From positions 48,697,135-48,761,134 of the forward strand of contig JAJKFL010000005.1 in assembly GCA_021186555.1 (NCBI GenBank): a stretch of 64,000 bases of DNA, given 5' to 3'. Below are positions 34,505-44,450 of the stretch, piece after piece (the stretch's first letter is position 1; each line of letters opens with the position of its first letter). This stretch comes from Reticulitermes speratus. Its lineage: Eukaryota > Arthropoda > Insecta > Blattodea > Rhinotermitidae. The notes below the pieces were generated by a model. It did no database searches and had not been told where the DNA came from. It saw only the letters and a list, made by a program, of their open reading frames with translations. Both the position numbers and the translations under genes were made by a program.

Positions 34505-34838
34505 CTAGTTAAACAAATTTTTACACCAACCGATGCACTACTTCCGCAATCAAAACTTTTACAACCTTTTTACAAAACTTTTAACCACAATTTTTTAACT
34601 TATACAACATAAGTTTTAATGTGTTATAATTTTAAACCAAGACAATTTATACAATATTAAGACACAAGTGTTCTTCGATCTTTCAAATTATGTAATTGAA
34701 GTGTTAGTGGCTTTCAAAAAGGAAACCCCCTGACGATGATCTGAGGATCGAAACATATGTAGGGGTATATATTTACAAAAGCTACAATAAAAGGTGGTTT
34801 TAATAGTGCATCGGTTGGTGTAAACATTTGTTTAATTT
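34505..34838 (+). mobile_element. Ribozyme-bearing element with inverted ends
   Basis: The left end (34505-34540, TTTACACCAACCGATGCACTA) is the reverse complement of the right end (34804-34838, TAGTGCATCGGTTGGTGTAA). A well-paired hammerhead-like motif lies at 34725-34766. No coding capacity. Confidence 0.75.
34725..34766 (+). ncRNA. Hammerhead-ribozyme-like motif, best-paired copy
   Basis: Stem I ACCCC/GGGGT is perfect. Core CTGACGA at 34730-34736. Stem II GATC/GATC. GAAAC at 34750-34754. ATAT loop inside palindromic ACATATGT. A is the cleavage nucleotide. Confidence 0.8.
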
Positions 34839-34839
34839 T

Positions 34840-35145
34840 GACAGATGTTTGTATGCATGCTTCATACAGAGTGTGAACAACTGTAAACTTTACCCGGAGC
34901 GGCTCATTTGAAAGTTTTAAATTTACAACACTGTAATTTTATACTAATTGACTTTATTTTAGAATTTCAATCATTTTAATAACGGAGACACAGTACCTAG
35001 ATTAGCTGCTGGCCTTGCTACTCCTTTCTCCTGAATAACTCCCTGATGATGGGACTCCGGTGCCGAAACATGTAGGAGCTTTATACTTGTTTCTGAACGT
35101 ATTTTGTTGAGTGGATAAGTTGGTCAATGTGTTAATTATATAACA
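34840..35145 (+). repeat. Second ribozyme-bearing element, adjacent
   Basis: Similar in order to the minus strand of 56364-56660: GACAGATGTTTGTATGCATG, ATACAG, CGGCTCA, then the hammerhead-like unit and ATACTTGT. Confidence 0.6.
35039..35078 (+). ncRNA. Hammerhead-ribozyme-like motif
   Basis: Stem I CTCC/GGAG. Core CTGATGA at 35043-35049. Short GG/CC-closed stem II. GAAAC at 35065-35069, AT, GTA. Confidence 0.7.
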
Positions 35146-35246
35146 TTTCAAACTACCCAGTGGGCAGCGCGAACGTTTGTGGTCCAGTACATGGCGCCAG
35201 TACTTTGTTGTCGGGAGGTCCGTGGTTTTATTTACTTTATTGCTTC

Positions 35247-35505
35247 ATTTAACGACGCTGGGAAGGTCGCGGTTTCGATTTCCGTTGGTGACATAATCCT
35301 TCTGGCCGCACTATGGCCCTGGGGTGGACTCAGCATCTAACAGAAATAATTACCAGGAACATTTCATGGTGGGTAAATGCGGCCGGTGCGTAGGGCTGAC
35401 AACCTTACCACCTTCATGTGCCGATTGTCTTGAAATCTGGGAGCCTCAACCTCCTGGAACCCTCACGGCCTGTCCAGGTATTGCTTTACCTTTACCTTTT
35501 GCCAG
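35247..35505 (+). repeat. SINE family B, head-truncated
   Basis: Starts inside the B box (GGTCGCGGTTTCGATTTCCG), carries the family body and ends TTGCTTTACCTTTACC. Confidence 0.8.
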
Positions 35506-35557
35506 TTACTGAGATTATATTGTGTTGACGGCAGATGAATTACATACGAGTAGCGAG

Positions 35558-36325
35558 TACTGGTGGGACGATACACGTGGGGCACGGACGTACTGGTGGG
35601 ATGATACACGTGGGGCACGGACGTACTGGTGGGATGATACACGTGGGGCACGGACGTACTGGTGGGATGATACACTTGGGGCACGGACGTACTGGTGGAA
35701 CGATACACGTGGGGCACGGACGTACTGGTGGGATGATACACGTGGGGCACGGACGTACTGGTGGGATGATACACTTGGGGCACGGACGTACTGGTGGGAC
35801 GATACACGTGGGGCACGGACGTACTGGTGGGATGATACACGTGGGGCACGGACGTACTGGTGGGACGATACACGTGGGACATGGACGTACTGGTGGGACG
35901 ATACACGTGGGGCACGGACGTACTGGTGGGACGATACACGTGGGGCACGGACGTACTGGTGGGACGATACACGTGGGGCACGGACGTACTGGTGGGACGA
36001 TACACGTGGGGCACGGACGTACTGGTAGGACGATACACGTGGGGCACGGACGTACTGGTGGGACGATACACGTGGGGCACGGGCGTACTGGTGGGACGAT
36101 ACACGTGGTGCACGGACGTACTGGTGGGACGATACACGTGGGGCACGGACGTACTGGTGGGACGATACACGTGGGGCACGGACGTACTGGTGGGACGATA
36201 CACGTGGGGCACGGACGTACTGGTGGGACGATACACGGCATGGGACACGGACGTACTGGTGGGACGATACACGGCATGGGACACGGACGTACTGGTGGGA
36301 CGATACACGGCATGGGACACGGACG
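35558..36325. repeat. Minisatellite: 20 units of 33 bp plus 3 of 36 bp
   Basis: The unit starts TACTGGTGGGACGATACACG and continues TGGGGCACGGACG. The last three units carry a GGCATGGGACA variant and are 36 bp. 768 bp is fully accounted for. All unit lengths are multiples of three, so open frames of 168-299 codons appear in all six frames. None is a gene. Confidence 0.98.
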
Positions 36326-36329
36326 TAGT

Positions 36330-36452
36330 CGGAGACAAACCTGCGCACTGTGACTTTGTCAACCATGAATCTCACGTGGACCGGCCCGGGATTGTACCAG
36401 GGCCTTTAAGGCGAGACGTCGGGAATTAACCGCATGTGCGAAGGCACTGCCC
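36330..36452 (-). repeat. Diverged SINE family D relic
   Basis: The minus strand keeps a CGGTTAATTCCCGACGTC / GGTACAATCCCGGGCC arrangement like the family head and B box. It borders the minisatellite. Confidence 0.5.
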
Positions 36453-36603
36453 TACAGCGCACTGCATTGTGAGCTTAACCAGGTGTCTTCACATGACGTC
36501 AACACCTGGTCACCTCCGTAGGCGACATTCAAAGTCTCTATTCCTTGTTTTGTTTGTCTTGGTATAATTAATGATGATTATAACCACGTAGATAATACAT
36601 CAT

Positions 36604-36857
36604 CCCAGTGGCCGTGCGGTCTAAGGCGTGGGTCTGCGGCCGCTCGCTTACTGGGATCGTAGGTTCGAATCCCACCGGGGGCATGGATGTCTGTCTCTTG
36701 TGAGTGTTGTGTGTTGTCAGGTAGAGGTCTCTGCGACAGGCTGGTCACTCGTCCAGAGGAGTCCTACCGAGTGTGGTGTGTCTAAAGTGTGATCGTGAAG
36801 CCTCGAAATGAGGAGGCCTAGGCACCCGAAAAGGGGCTGTCGAGCCATAGGAAAAAA
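36604..36857 (+). repeat. SINE family A, full length
   Basis: Starts CCCAGTGGCCGTGCGGTCTA, has GTAGGTTCGAATCCCACCGG as B box, and ends GGGGCTGTCGAGCCATAGG plus A-run. Confidence 0.9.
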
Positions 36858-37802
36858 AAAGATAGTACATAATCGAATGACAGAATGATGGTTAATGATG
36901 AATTAGGAAGAACTTTAAACGTCGTGGTTGTTGAACATTTTAAGGTAGTATCCCAGAATTTGTATTAGATAACGGAATAAAACCACGAAAGATTTCAATG
37001 CAGGAAAGAGATTATTCCTGCCAAGACAGACACCAAGATGAGGAAATCTTCGTACTACAAAGTTCGGTGATCACGTCGGCTTACTGACAGGTTAAACGGA
37101 TAGTCTGTAAGTTGTAATTGTGATGCAGTCACACAATAGACTACGATCTACAGCCTCAAGCTCCAAGTCTGATCGCATGATTGTGATGCAGAGGAATGCA
37201 AGCTATTTGTGTCATAGTGAAAGGCAAACTCGTTATATGCAGTAAGGCAGGGCGATCAAGGATCCGTCAATAAGAGCGACAGGGTGGAACTTATACAGTA
37301 TGACAAAATTACTGTTAAAATGTCATGGTTATTCTTTACAAAGTACTAAGAATCATAATGTGGGGCTTTGTAAATTATCAATTCTTCGGATATTTGTAAA
37401 GACATTAAATTATACTGTCTAACGGTTCTGTTATTGACAATTATTAGTAAAAAAGACAAGTGAAAGTAGCTTGTGGTCCTTCAAGTGATGCTACGTGGTC
37501 CTTCATGTTACGTGGTCCTTCACTGACGCTCACGTGGTCCGTCACGTGACGCTACCCCAATAACTGCCCGTTCACGTACTTGTTTAAGGTCAATCTGAGT
37601 AAATCATAAAATGTTTTAGAAAGACTGGATAATAGTAAGATTGAAAGCAAGTGGAAGTGATCGTGGCCTACTTTTAAGTGCTATTATGGCATTTGAACAT
37701 ATGACACTGAGGATAACGACGAACAAGTTCAGTCAGCATTACTTATTTACAAAACATGAAGCCAAAATCCGTCCAAACACAACTAAATTCTATTTATTAT
37801 AC
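36858..37802. other. Unassigned stretch with a short degenerate repeat
   Basis: ACGTGGTCCTTCA-type units recur four times at about 37470-37545. Otherwise no gene. Confidence 0.35.
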
Positions 37803-37845
37803 AGAACTACATGTTTCGACCTATTTTAGGTTTTCCTCAGCTTCA
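37803..37845 (-). ncRNA. Hammerhead-like motif, poor stem I
   Basis: The minus strand has CTGAGGA, stem ACCT/AGGT, GAAAC, AT, GTA. Confidence 0.5.
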
Positions 37846-38112
37846 CAATTGGTCTTTAAAACATACGAAATTATTAAAATTGTTATGGTCATAAACAGGA
37901 ACAAATATGTGTGGAGAGAGGTACAATTTATTGGGTCCTTTCGATGACGTTACAACCGAGTTCGACCTTACTAAAAACTCATGCACTGAAATTATCAAAA
38001 TGCGACCAACGGTTCAGTCACTAACAGATCATACACAGACTGACGGAGGGATGGTCGTGGTCTCCACAAGAAAGTGTCTCCACAAGAAGTGTCCTCTCTC
38101 CTTTCGTAAAAG

Positions 38113-38387
38113 TTAAAGTTCACCCTAAAACCTGCCATTAAGGCACAGAGGGCAGACAAAGTTACAGTTCTACTCTTTCTTTGTCCTCCGCGCTAGATGG
38201 CGGTGGGTGGTCAAAGCCACGCCTCGGCCGCTTTCACCCCGGGAATGACCCGGTACTCGTACAGGAGACTGGGTGGGCCCAGGGCAGGTCTGGACAGGTG
38301 CGGAAAATCTCGCTTCTACCGGACTTCGATCACCGGACCGTCCAGCCCGTAGCGAGTCGCTATACCGACTCAGCCATCCCGGCCCAT
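38113..38387 (-). repeat. SINE family C
   Basis: The minus strand starts GGGCCGGGATGGCTGAGTCG. It keeps the body CCCGGGGTGAAAGCGGCC and lacks a long tail. Copied at 57743-58017. Confidence 0.85.
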
Positions 38388-39109
38388 TACACTTCGTAAA
38401 GAACGTCTAAAATTCAGTTCATACGTCACAAAGAACGGTTTGCGTCGACTCTAAAGACGATCCAGTTGATGCAGCTAAGGGATACATTCGCTGTTTATCG
38501 CATGACTATGCTGAAAGATGCGGATATTCTTAAAGTTACATTTGGCACTGTGCTTTAAACGGCTAACAGATCAGATGCTATTAAGCCAGTACAATACACT
38601 AACACTATATAATCACCTTCGATAATTCCACTGTGTTCGGTCACAGGCATGCAGAATTAACAAGGAGTTCTATGTAAATACAGCACAGTACTACAGTTGA
38701 TACACAAACATCTGTTCACGTACGCACAAATAGACGAATGCTGACAGATTTTACAGTTACACAGTGCCGCATGAAGGTTACCTGGTAAGGTAAACACATC
38801 ACTGTCGGTGGCAGGTAACTGGTAACAGCTGTTGTACGGAAGGTATAAATTCGTTAATAGGAGATCACGGCGAAAGAGCAGACTTGTAATAGCTCTGTGG
38901 CCTGTACTAACGGCGTTTGTACGACGGTAAGGGCGTTGCATTCAGGCAATGCCCCGTTCGACGGCTGCACGCTCAATTCATACACAATCCGAGCCTGTCG
39001 TATTAGCGAGTATGTGTTAAGTGCTCGGATACATAAAATGACTGTATTCATAGACACAGTGACTAATATGAGGAAGCGCCATAGAGATACTGCCGGAGGA
39101 GCAGAGTCC
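38388..39109. other. Unassigned stretch in the duplication
   Basis: Open frames on both strands (38657-38941, 38854-39124) show no domain. Repeated at 58018-58740. Confidence 0.3.
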
Positions 39110-40290
39110 TTCCTGAGAAGCTAGCAGTTCCTCAGCTAGTCAAGAAATTCCCCGCGTTTTATGGAACCCGAAGGTTCATTACCGCATTCACAACAGCCCG
39201 CCACCTGTCCCTATCCTGAGCCAGATCAATCAAGGCCACGCCATCCCATCCCACTTCTTGAAGATCCATTTTAATATTATCCTTCCATCTACGCCTGGGT
39301 CTTCCAAGTGGTCTCCTTCCCACAGGTCTTGCTGGAGGACGAGTGATTAGACAGGCGATATACACACGCTCAAACCTGGGGTAACAAACAAATGACCTAA
39401 CTACATGAAACAGAGTCCTTCTTGACGAAGTAACAGTTTTTCATTTAGTCAAGAAATTCCCCACGTTTTATGGAACCCGAAGGTTCATTACCGCATTCAC
39501 AACAGCCCGCCACCTGTCCCTATCCTGAGCCAGATCAATCAAGGCCACGCCATCCCATCCCACTTCTTGAAGATCCATTTTAATATTATCCTTCCATCTA
39601 CGCCTGGGTCTTCCAAGTGGTCTCCTTCCCACAGGTCTTGCTGGAGGACGAGTGATTAGACAGGCGATATACACACGCTCAAACCTGGGGTAACAAACAA
39701 ATGACCTAACTACATGAAACAGAGTCCTTCTTGACGAAGTAACAGTTTTTCATTTAGTCAAGAAATTCCCCACGTTTTATGGAACCCGAAGGTTCATTAC
39801 CGCATTCACAACAGCCCGCCACCTGTCCCTATCCTGAGCCAGATCAATCAAGGCCACGCCATCCCATCCCACTTCTTGAAGATCCATTTTAATATTATCC
39901 TTCCATCTACGCCTGGGTCTTCCAAGTGGTCTCCTTCCCACAGGTCTTGCTGGAGGACGAGTGATTAGACAGGCGATATACACACGCTCAAACCTGGGGT
40001 AACAAACAAATGACCTAACTACATGAAACAGAGTCCTTCTTGACGAAGTAACAGTTTCTCATTTAGTCAAGAAATTCCCCCCATTTTATGGAACATGAAG
40101 GTTCATTACCATCCTCACAAAAGCCAGACAAATCCATTCCAAGCGCCCTCGTCCCATTTCTTGAAAATACATTTTAATATTATCCTCCCGTCTATGCCTA
40201 GGTCTTCCAAGTGATCTCTTACTTTCACGTTTGCCCACCAAAACTCTGCATGCGCCTTTCCTCTATCTCATACGTGCTACACGTCAAGCC
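39110..40290 (-). pseudogene. Tandem array of LINE-b ends: three 309-bp copies plus one diverged
   Basis: Three identical minus-strand frames (39159-39365, 39468-39674, 39777-39983) encode [20 protein letters not shown] and [17 protein letters not shown]. They are spaced exactly 309 bp. A fourth, older unit follows to ~40290. The unit joins a LINE-b 3' end to a CAAACCTGGGGTAACAAAC spacer. The array is copied at 58741-59920. Confidence 0.92.
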
Positions 40291-40808
40291 CATCCCATTA
40301 TTATTGATTTTATCACCTGCAAAAGATTTACGCTACGAAATAATGAGATATATGTAACTCCGAGAACAGCGGAAATATGGCAAAATGGCACTGTGACAAA
40401 GTTTATTTTCCGAGTACTTCAGTTCTCGTCTCTCCGTCATAATTCTACCAACGCATCATATCATGCCTCCGTTACTCGGCAGGTGGACAGAGCACACTTC
40501 AGTGCCCGGAGTTCCTCGGAGGTAGAGTTTCAACCAATCCCACGAATAAATTAACCAAAGCCGAGCAACAAATCCCATCTCCTAACCAGTTTGTGTTCCT
40601 TTGGGTGAACAGAGCCATGAGATTTGTGAACGCAATCAACTGTGCAAGGTAGGGTACTTGGATGGGCGTTACAGCATTCCAGAGACGATGAAATCACGTG
40701 ACCTCCAGCACAGCATCATTGCTATTAGATGAAAGATTTCTGCCCACGGCTCAAACTGTAGATTACAAGACAATATCCACAACATGCAGTTTGGTTCTGT
40801 ACAAACAG
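40291..40808. other. Unassigned stretch in the duplication
   Basis: The open frame 40231-40554 begins inside the LINE-b relic and has no domain. Confidence 0.3.
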
Positions 40809-40908
40809 GTGCACACCCAGAAGTTTTCAATGTGGGGGGGGGGGGAGGTGGGGGTGCTGACCCTGAGGCTATATATACTATGTTTTATTTTAAAACTTAT
40901 GTTATAAA

Positions 40909-41391
40909 TTTCACAGTATTACCAGTATTATCCCTACACACACAGCCATGAAAAGATAGCACAGTAACATCACAACACACAAGGTAAGACATTCGCAGTA
41001 AACCAATTTCTTATAAAAATCCACTTAACCCCAAATAATTCACATAATTAACAAAAAATACAGAAGTTTTTATTTGGAATGTTTAATTTATTTACAGAAA
41101 AGGAACACGGAGACGTAGAAATTACGCCAGTAGTTCCGTAAAAAAACAGTGAATATTACGGACAGTTTACAACTTTTTAAAACAGGGTTTAAATATACAT
41201 TTACGTATGGTTTTAAGATTTTACCAGACTATTGTACATATTGTGTATTTGTTTTGATATGTGAGTAATTGGTAGCACATGGCAAACCCCTGAGGAAGGA
41301 ACTATAAGGTTCTGAAACACGTGTAGGGTGAGGGGACATAGGCCATAATAAAAGTGGTCAAAATAGTGCATTCGTTGGTTTTATTATTTGA
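40909..41391 (+). mobile_element. 483-bp ribozyme-bearing insertion with 12-bp target duplication
   Basis: Flanked by TTATGTTATAAA at 40897-40908 and 41392-41403. The related repeat at 48659-48670 has a single TTATGTTATAAA followed directly by ATCCATGCCG, so it represents the unoccupied site. The hammerhead-like motif (41286-41329) lies 62 bp from the 3' end. The end holds GCATTCGTTGGTTTTATT. No ORF of note and no terminal inverted repeats. Copied at 60540-61023. Confidence 0.85.
41286..41329 (+). ncRNA. Hammerhead-ribozyme-like motif
   Basis: Stem I ACCC/GGGT. Core CTGAGGA. Stem II mostly paired (GGAAC with GTTCT region). GAAAC, palindromic ACACGTGT, A at the cleavage site. Copied at 60918-60961. 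Confidence 0.7.
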
Positions 41392-41936
41392 TTATGTTAT
41401 AAAATCCATGCCGTAAGTACAACTGTAACATAACACTGTCTGCAGCTGCATGTACACACATACAAACATAACTACATGTTACATGACTCAATCACAGTGT
41501 CACAATCTCCTTTCTTAATTTTATTAATTTGTTATTCAATATTCTAACGTAGTCATCAGTTGATTTCAGTGACTGATTTCGGTTGAATGGTAAACCACGT
41601 AAAACGTTTGATATAATCGTATCTACAATTTTTTTTTTCATTTCGGTTTTGGGGGGGTTTGGGGAGGCTGCAGCCCGGCAGCCCCCCAAACACCTTCGGT
41701 GTGCCCCGCGTACAAATGAAGTTATTTACAACATCGAAAAGTCTTCTGAAGTCACTGGAAAGGACACTTCAATTGTCAAGCAGGTAAAAGAAAACATTTA
41801 TTGACTAGAAAATAATGGTAAAATGTTAAAAATTATATATAATAATAATATATAACAATATTATAAATAATATAATAATACAACATAATATAAATATAAA
41901 CATATATCATATTATATACTGTATTGTATTATAATG

Positions 41937-42205
41937 CCGATCCCAGTGGCCGCGCGGTCTAAGGCGTGGGTCTGCGGCCGCTCGCTTGCTGGATTGTGGG
42001 TTGAATCCCGCCTAGGCCACGGATGTCTGTCTGTTGTGAGTGTTGTGTGTTGTCAGGTAGAGGTCTCTGCGACGGGCTGATCATTCGTCCAGAGGAGTTC
42101 TACCGAGTGTGGTGTGTCTGTGTGTGATCGTGAAGCCTCAAAAAATGAGGCTGCCTAGGCCGCCAAGGGGCTGTCGAGCCATTGGAAAAAAAAAAAGAAA
42201 AAAAA
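41937..42205 (+). repeat. SINE family A, full length
   Basis: CGATCCCAGTGGCCGCGCGG head, TTGTGGGTTGAATCCCGCC B-box region (one base lost), and a long A-rich tail. Copied at 61571-61845. Confidence 0.88.
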
Positions 42206-42214
42206 AAGGTGCAC

Positions 42215-42355
42215 TGGAGTAATACGGCTCAGGACAGACCAGTGGCGGGCTGCTGTGAACAGAGTAATGACGCCTTTGGCACCATCAGAGTCGCGGCACT
42301 TTTGGTGTAGCTGCCGGACTTACAGCTTCTTAAGAAGAATTCTGGTCCACGAAGC
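42215..42355 (+). pseudogene. LINE-b-like 3' fragment
   Basis: TACGGCTCAGGACAGACCAG, TGGCGGGCTGCTGTGAACAG and CAGCTTCTTAAGAAGAATTC follow LINE-b order. Copied at 61852-61990. Confidence 0.6.
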
Positions 42356-42515
42356 AGTTTAGTTCATTTTAGTAGAAAGTTCGCTGCAAGTTATCACCGG
42401 ATCCACATTTTCTGTACGATCCGAATATGGCGACTGTGCGAACATCTGAGGTGGAAGACAGTAATCTGTATACAGATGTACTAAACAGCTGTACAGCTGG
42501 CAAACCGAGCTAAAC

Positions 42516-42715
42516 ATTAATTAATTTTATTTCAATCCAACAAATGCAATACACTTTCTTTCACTGATTTCTTGCCCCTACATATGTTTCGGCACACCCT
42601 GTGCCATCCTCAGGGGGTTTCGTAGACAGTTTACAATATCAAATGCATCCAATTTTTTTTTCACTCACTTTCACAACACAAAATTTTGGATTGAAATAAA
42701 ATTATTTTAATTATC
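42516..42715 (-). mobile_element. Ribozyme-bearing element with inverted ends
   Basis: TTTTATTTCAATCCAACAAA on the left and TTTTGGATTGAAATAAAATT on the right are inverted copies. The hammerhead-like motif is at 42575-42617 on the minus strand. Copied at 62154-62350. Confidence 0.7.
42575..42617 (-). ncRNA. Hammerhead-ribozyme-like motif
   Basis: On the minus strand: stem I CCCC/GGGG, core CTGAGGA, stem II GGCACA/TGTGCC, GAAAC, ATAT, GTA. Copied at 62213-62255. Confidence 0.8.
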
Positions 42716-43122
42716 AAAAATGCACGGTATATATAATACAAAGCGAGCCTAACGTGTTCAGTCTGATAACGGGTAATGCGAAAAATCGTGCACGGAATTA
42801 GGACACTCATGTTTTATAAAAGTATCTCCTTTGTCACGGTATGTCGAAACCGGAGCTCCCAGTGACGGACGCAGTGCCCTGTCAACAGACGGATTTCGTG
42901 GTAAGAATTCAGTAGGTGTTAAAAGTCAGCTGTCACTGCAACGTCAAGGTCGACTCAGTATTCCTATGTCATATAAAAAACAAAGACCTATGCCGTTTTT
43001 ACATAAAGTGCTCAGAAGGGCAGTTTGTCATCTACAAAACTACTGAAGAGATTTCGCTGAAATTTGTTTCTGAGTGTCTGTAGCAAAAATTGTTGGGCGA
43101 TGCTACATTTTGGACAACTCAA

Positions 43123-43162
43123 CCCTGAAGACGAGGACACTAAGCTCCTTCGAAACGTCGGC
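43123..43162 (+). ncRNA. Hammerhead-like motif
   Basis: Core CTGAAGA at 43125-43131. Stem GAGGA/TCCTTC is imperfect. GAAACGTCGG at 43152-43161. Stem I is short. Copied at 62760-62798. Confidence 0.5.
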
Positions 43163-43790
43163 AAACACTAATCCAGAGACACACCGTCACATCGCAGGAT
43201 ACTTGACATATACATGCCTACATAATCAGTTTTTTTAAACAAATTATTTCAGAAAGAAAGAGACAGTAAGACGAACTATGTCTAACAAACTACAAACGGC
43301 ATTCCAGATAGCGCCACTAGACGGACTCACTGTATTTTCTCGATGGAGGAATCACACTGCATGATCGACTGAACCAACGTGCAGCTCCACGACAGAAGCT
43401 GTGAAAAGTTGCCAACAGATGGCACTACTGAGGACGCTTTCCCCTCAAGTTATGAAAAAACAGTAACACTTATTTGTTGTTTTACTATATAAAGCCCAAT
43501 AATATGTCGTTGGATTTATAGGCGAGTATCAATGGCGGTCTGTGTGAAAGAGCCAGATAGTTAATGAGATAACACGTCCACAGATGGCTCCTCTGTCGAG
43601 TCCGTTGGGTTGACAGCATACAGGTTTTCAGACTGCAAATGGATATGGACTGAACCTGTAAATATGTCGAATTAAAAGCCGCGGACAGCCGACAAGGGGT
43701 GTATTAGGAATCAGGACTGTCAGCGGACGCTAAGAACCCTCCACCATAAAAATCTACTGTCTGACGGAAACCCCCTTACTGTCTCAGACT
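43163..43790. other. Unassigned stretch in the duplication
   Basis: No gene or repeat family recognised. Copied at 62799-63426. Confidence 0.3.
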
Positions 43791-43794
43791 CGTA

Positions 43795-44185
43795 CTAGGC
43801 TACGGACTGGGTGACCGAGGGATCGTGGTTCAATTTCCGGCAGGGAAACGAGATTTTTGGTCGCACCATGGTTCAGGGGGTTACTCGCCGCCCTCTCTTC
43901 CCGCGCAAGTCCAGGTTAGACCCCGGGCCAGTCCATGAGAGATTTATAGCGTCTAGACTGCGGGCTGGACGGTCCAGGGTTACAATCCCGGCAGAGGCAA
44001 GAGATCTGTCTGTTCTCAAGACGTCCAGACCGGCTCTGAGTCCCATCCAGCCTCAAATGGGCACCGGGGTTATTTCGCGGTGGCAAAGCGGCCGGGGTAT
44101 AAAGTTGACCACTCACCTCCATCCAGCACTGAGGTTAAGAATGAGTGGAGGTGTACCTATACTACCCATATATGCCTTCATGACG
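43795..44185 (+). repeat. Diverged SINE family C, possibly two joined copies
   Basis: 43830-43860 has a second B-box-like GGTTCAATTTCCGGC. The main copy has GCTGGACGGTCCAGGGTTAC, then GTGGCAAAGCGGCCGGGG and GTTAAGAATGAGTGGAGGTG. Copied at 63431-63821. Confidence 0.65.
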
Positions 44186-44450
44186 TGGACAGGGAATTTG
44201 ACGTGACACTGGAGCAGGTACATCGGTTTTCCGCATCAATATGTCTCAACTCGTGCCCCATATTCATTCATTCATCTATCACTGATGCCGTATAAACTTG
44301 GTAACTGAGTGTCGTTAAATAACACACTTAAAAAATAGAGATGAAAGGCAAAACGCACAAACTTACTAAAGGCAGAGAGCATTAAGAAAGATAAAATACG
44401 GCAAAGTGTATTTCGACGTATTTTATTCTGAGTTCACCGTGCATTTTTAC

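Larger units (their letters stand above)
40809..41700 (+). repeat. Repeat family X, interrupted by a ribozyme-bearing insert
   Basis: Left part 40809-40908 (G-run, GACCCTGAGGCTATA, TTATGTTATAAA). Right part 41392-41700 (ATCCATGCCGTAAGTACAAC to CTGCAGCCCGGCAGCCCCC). Uninterrupted relatives at 48605-49215 (with a different insert) and 46347-46636 (opposite strand). Confidence 0.75.
37877..44364. repeat. Large duplicated segment, copy 1
   Basis: Near-identical to 57507-64000. The offset is 19,630 at the left and 19,636 at the right. The window ends before the second copy does. Most differences are single-base indels; a burst of differences lies at 41700-41935 versus 61337-61560. Confidence 0.97.

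Noticed and set aside
35463-36429. Six overlapping open frames of 168-299 codons with repeated motifs
   Set aside because: Produced by a 33/36-bp minisatellite with no stop in any frame.
38897-39124. Open frames in the duplication present twice
   Set aside because: Repetition reflects the duplication itself; no domain, splice signals or codon pattern.
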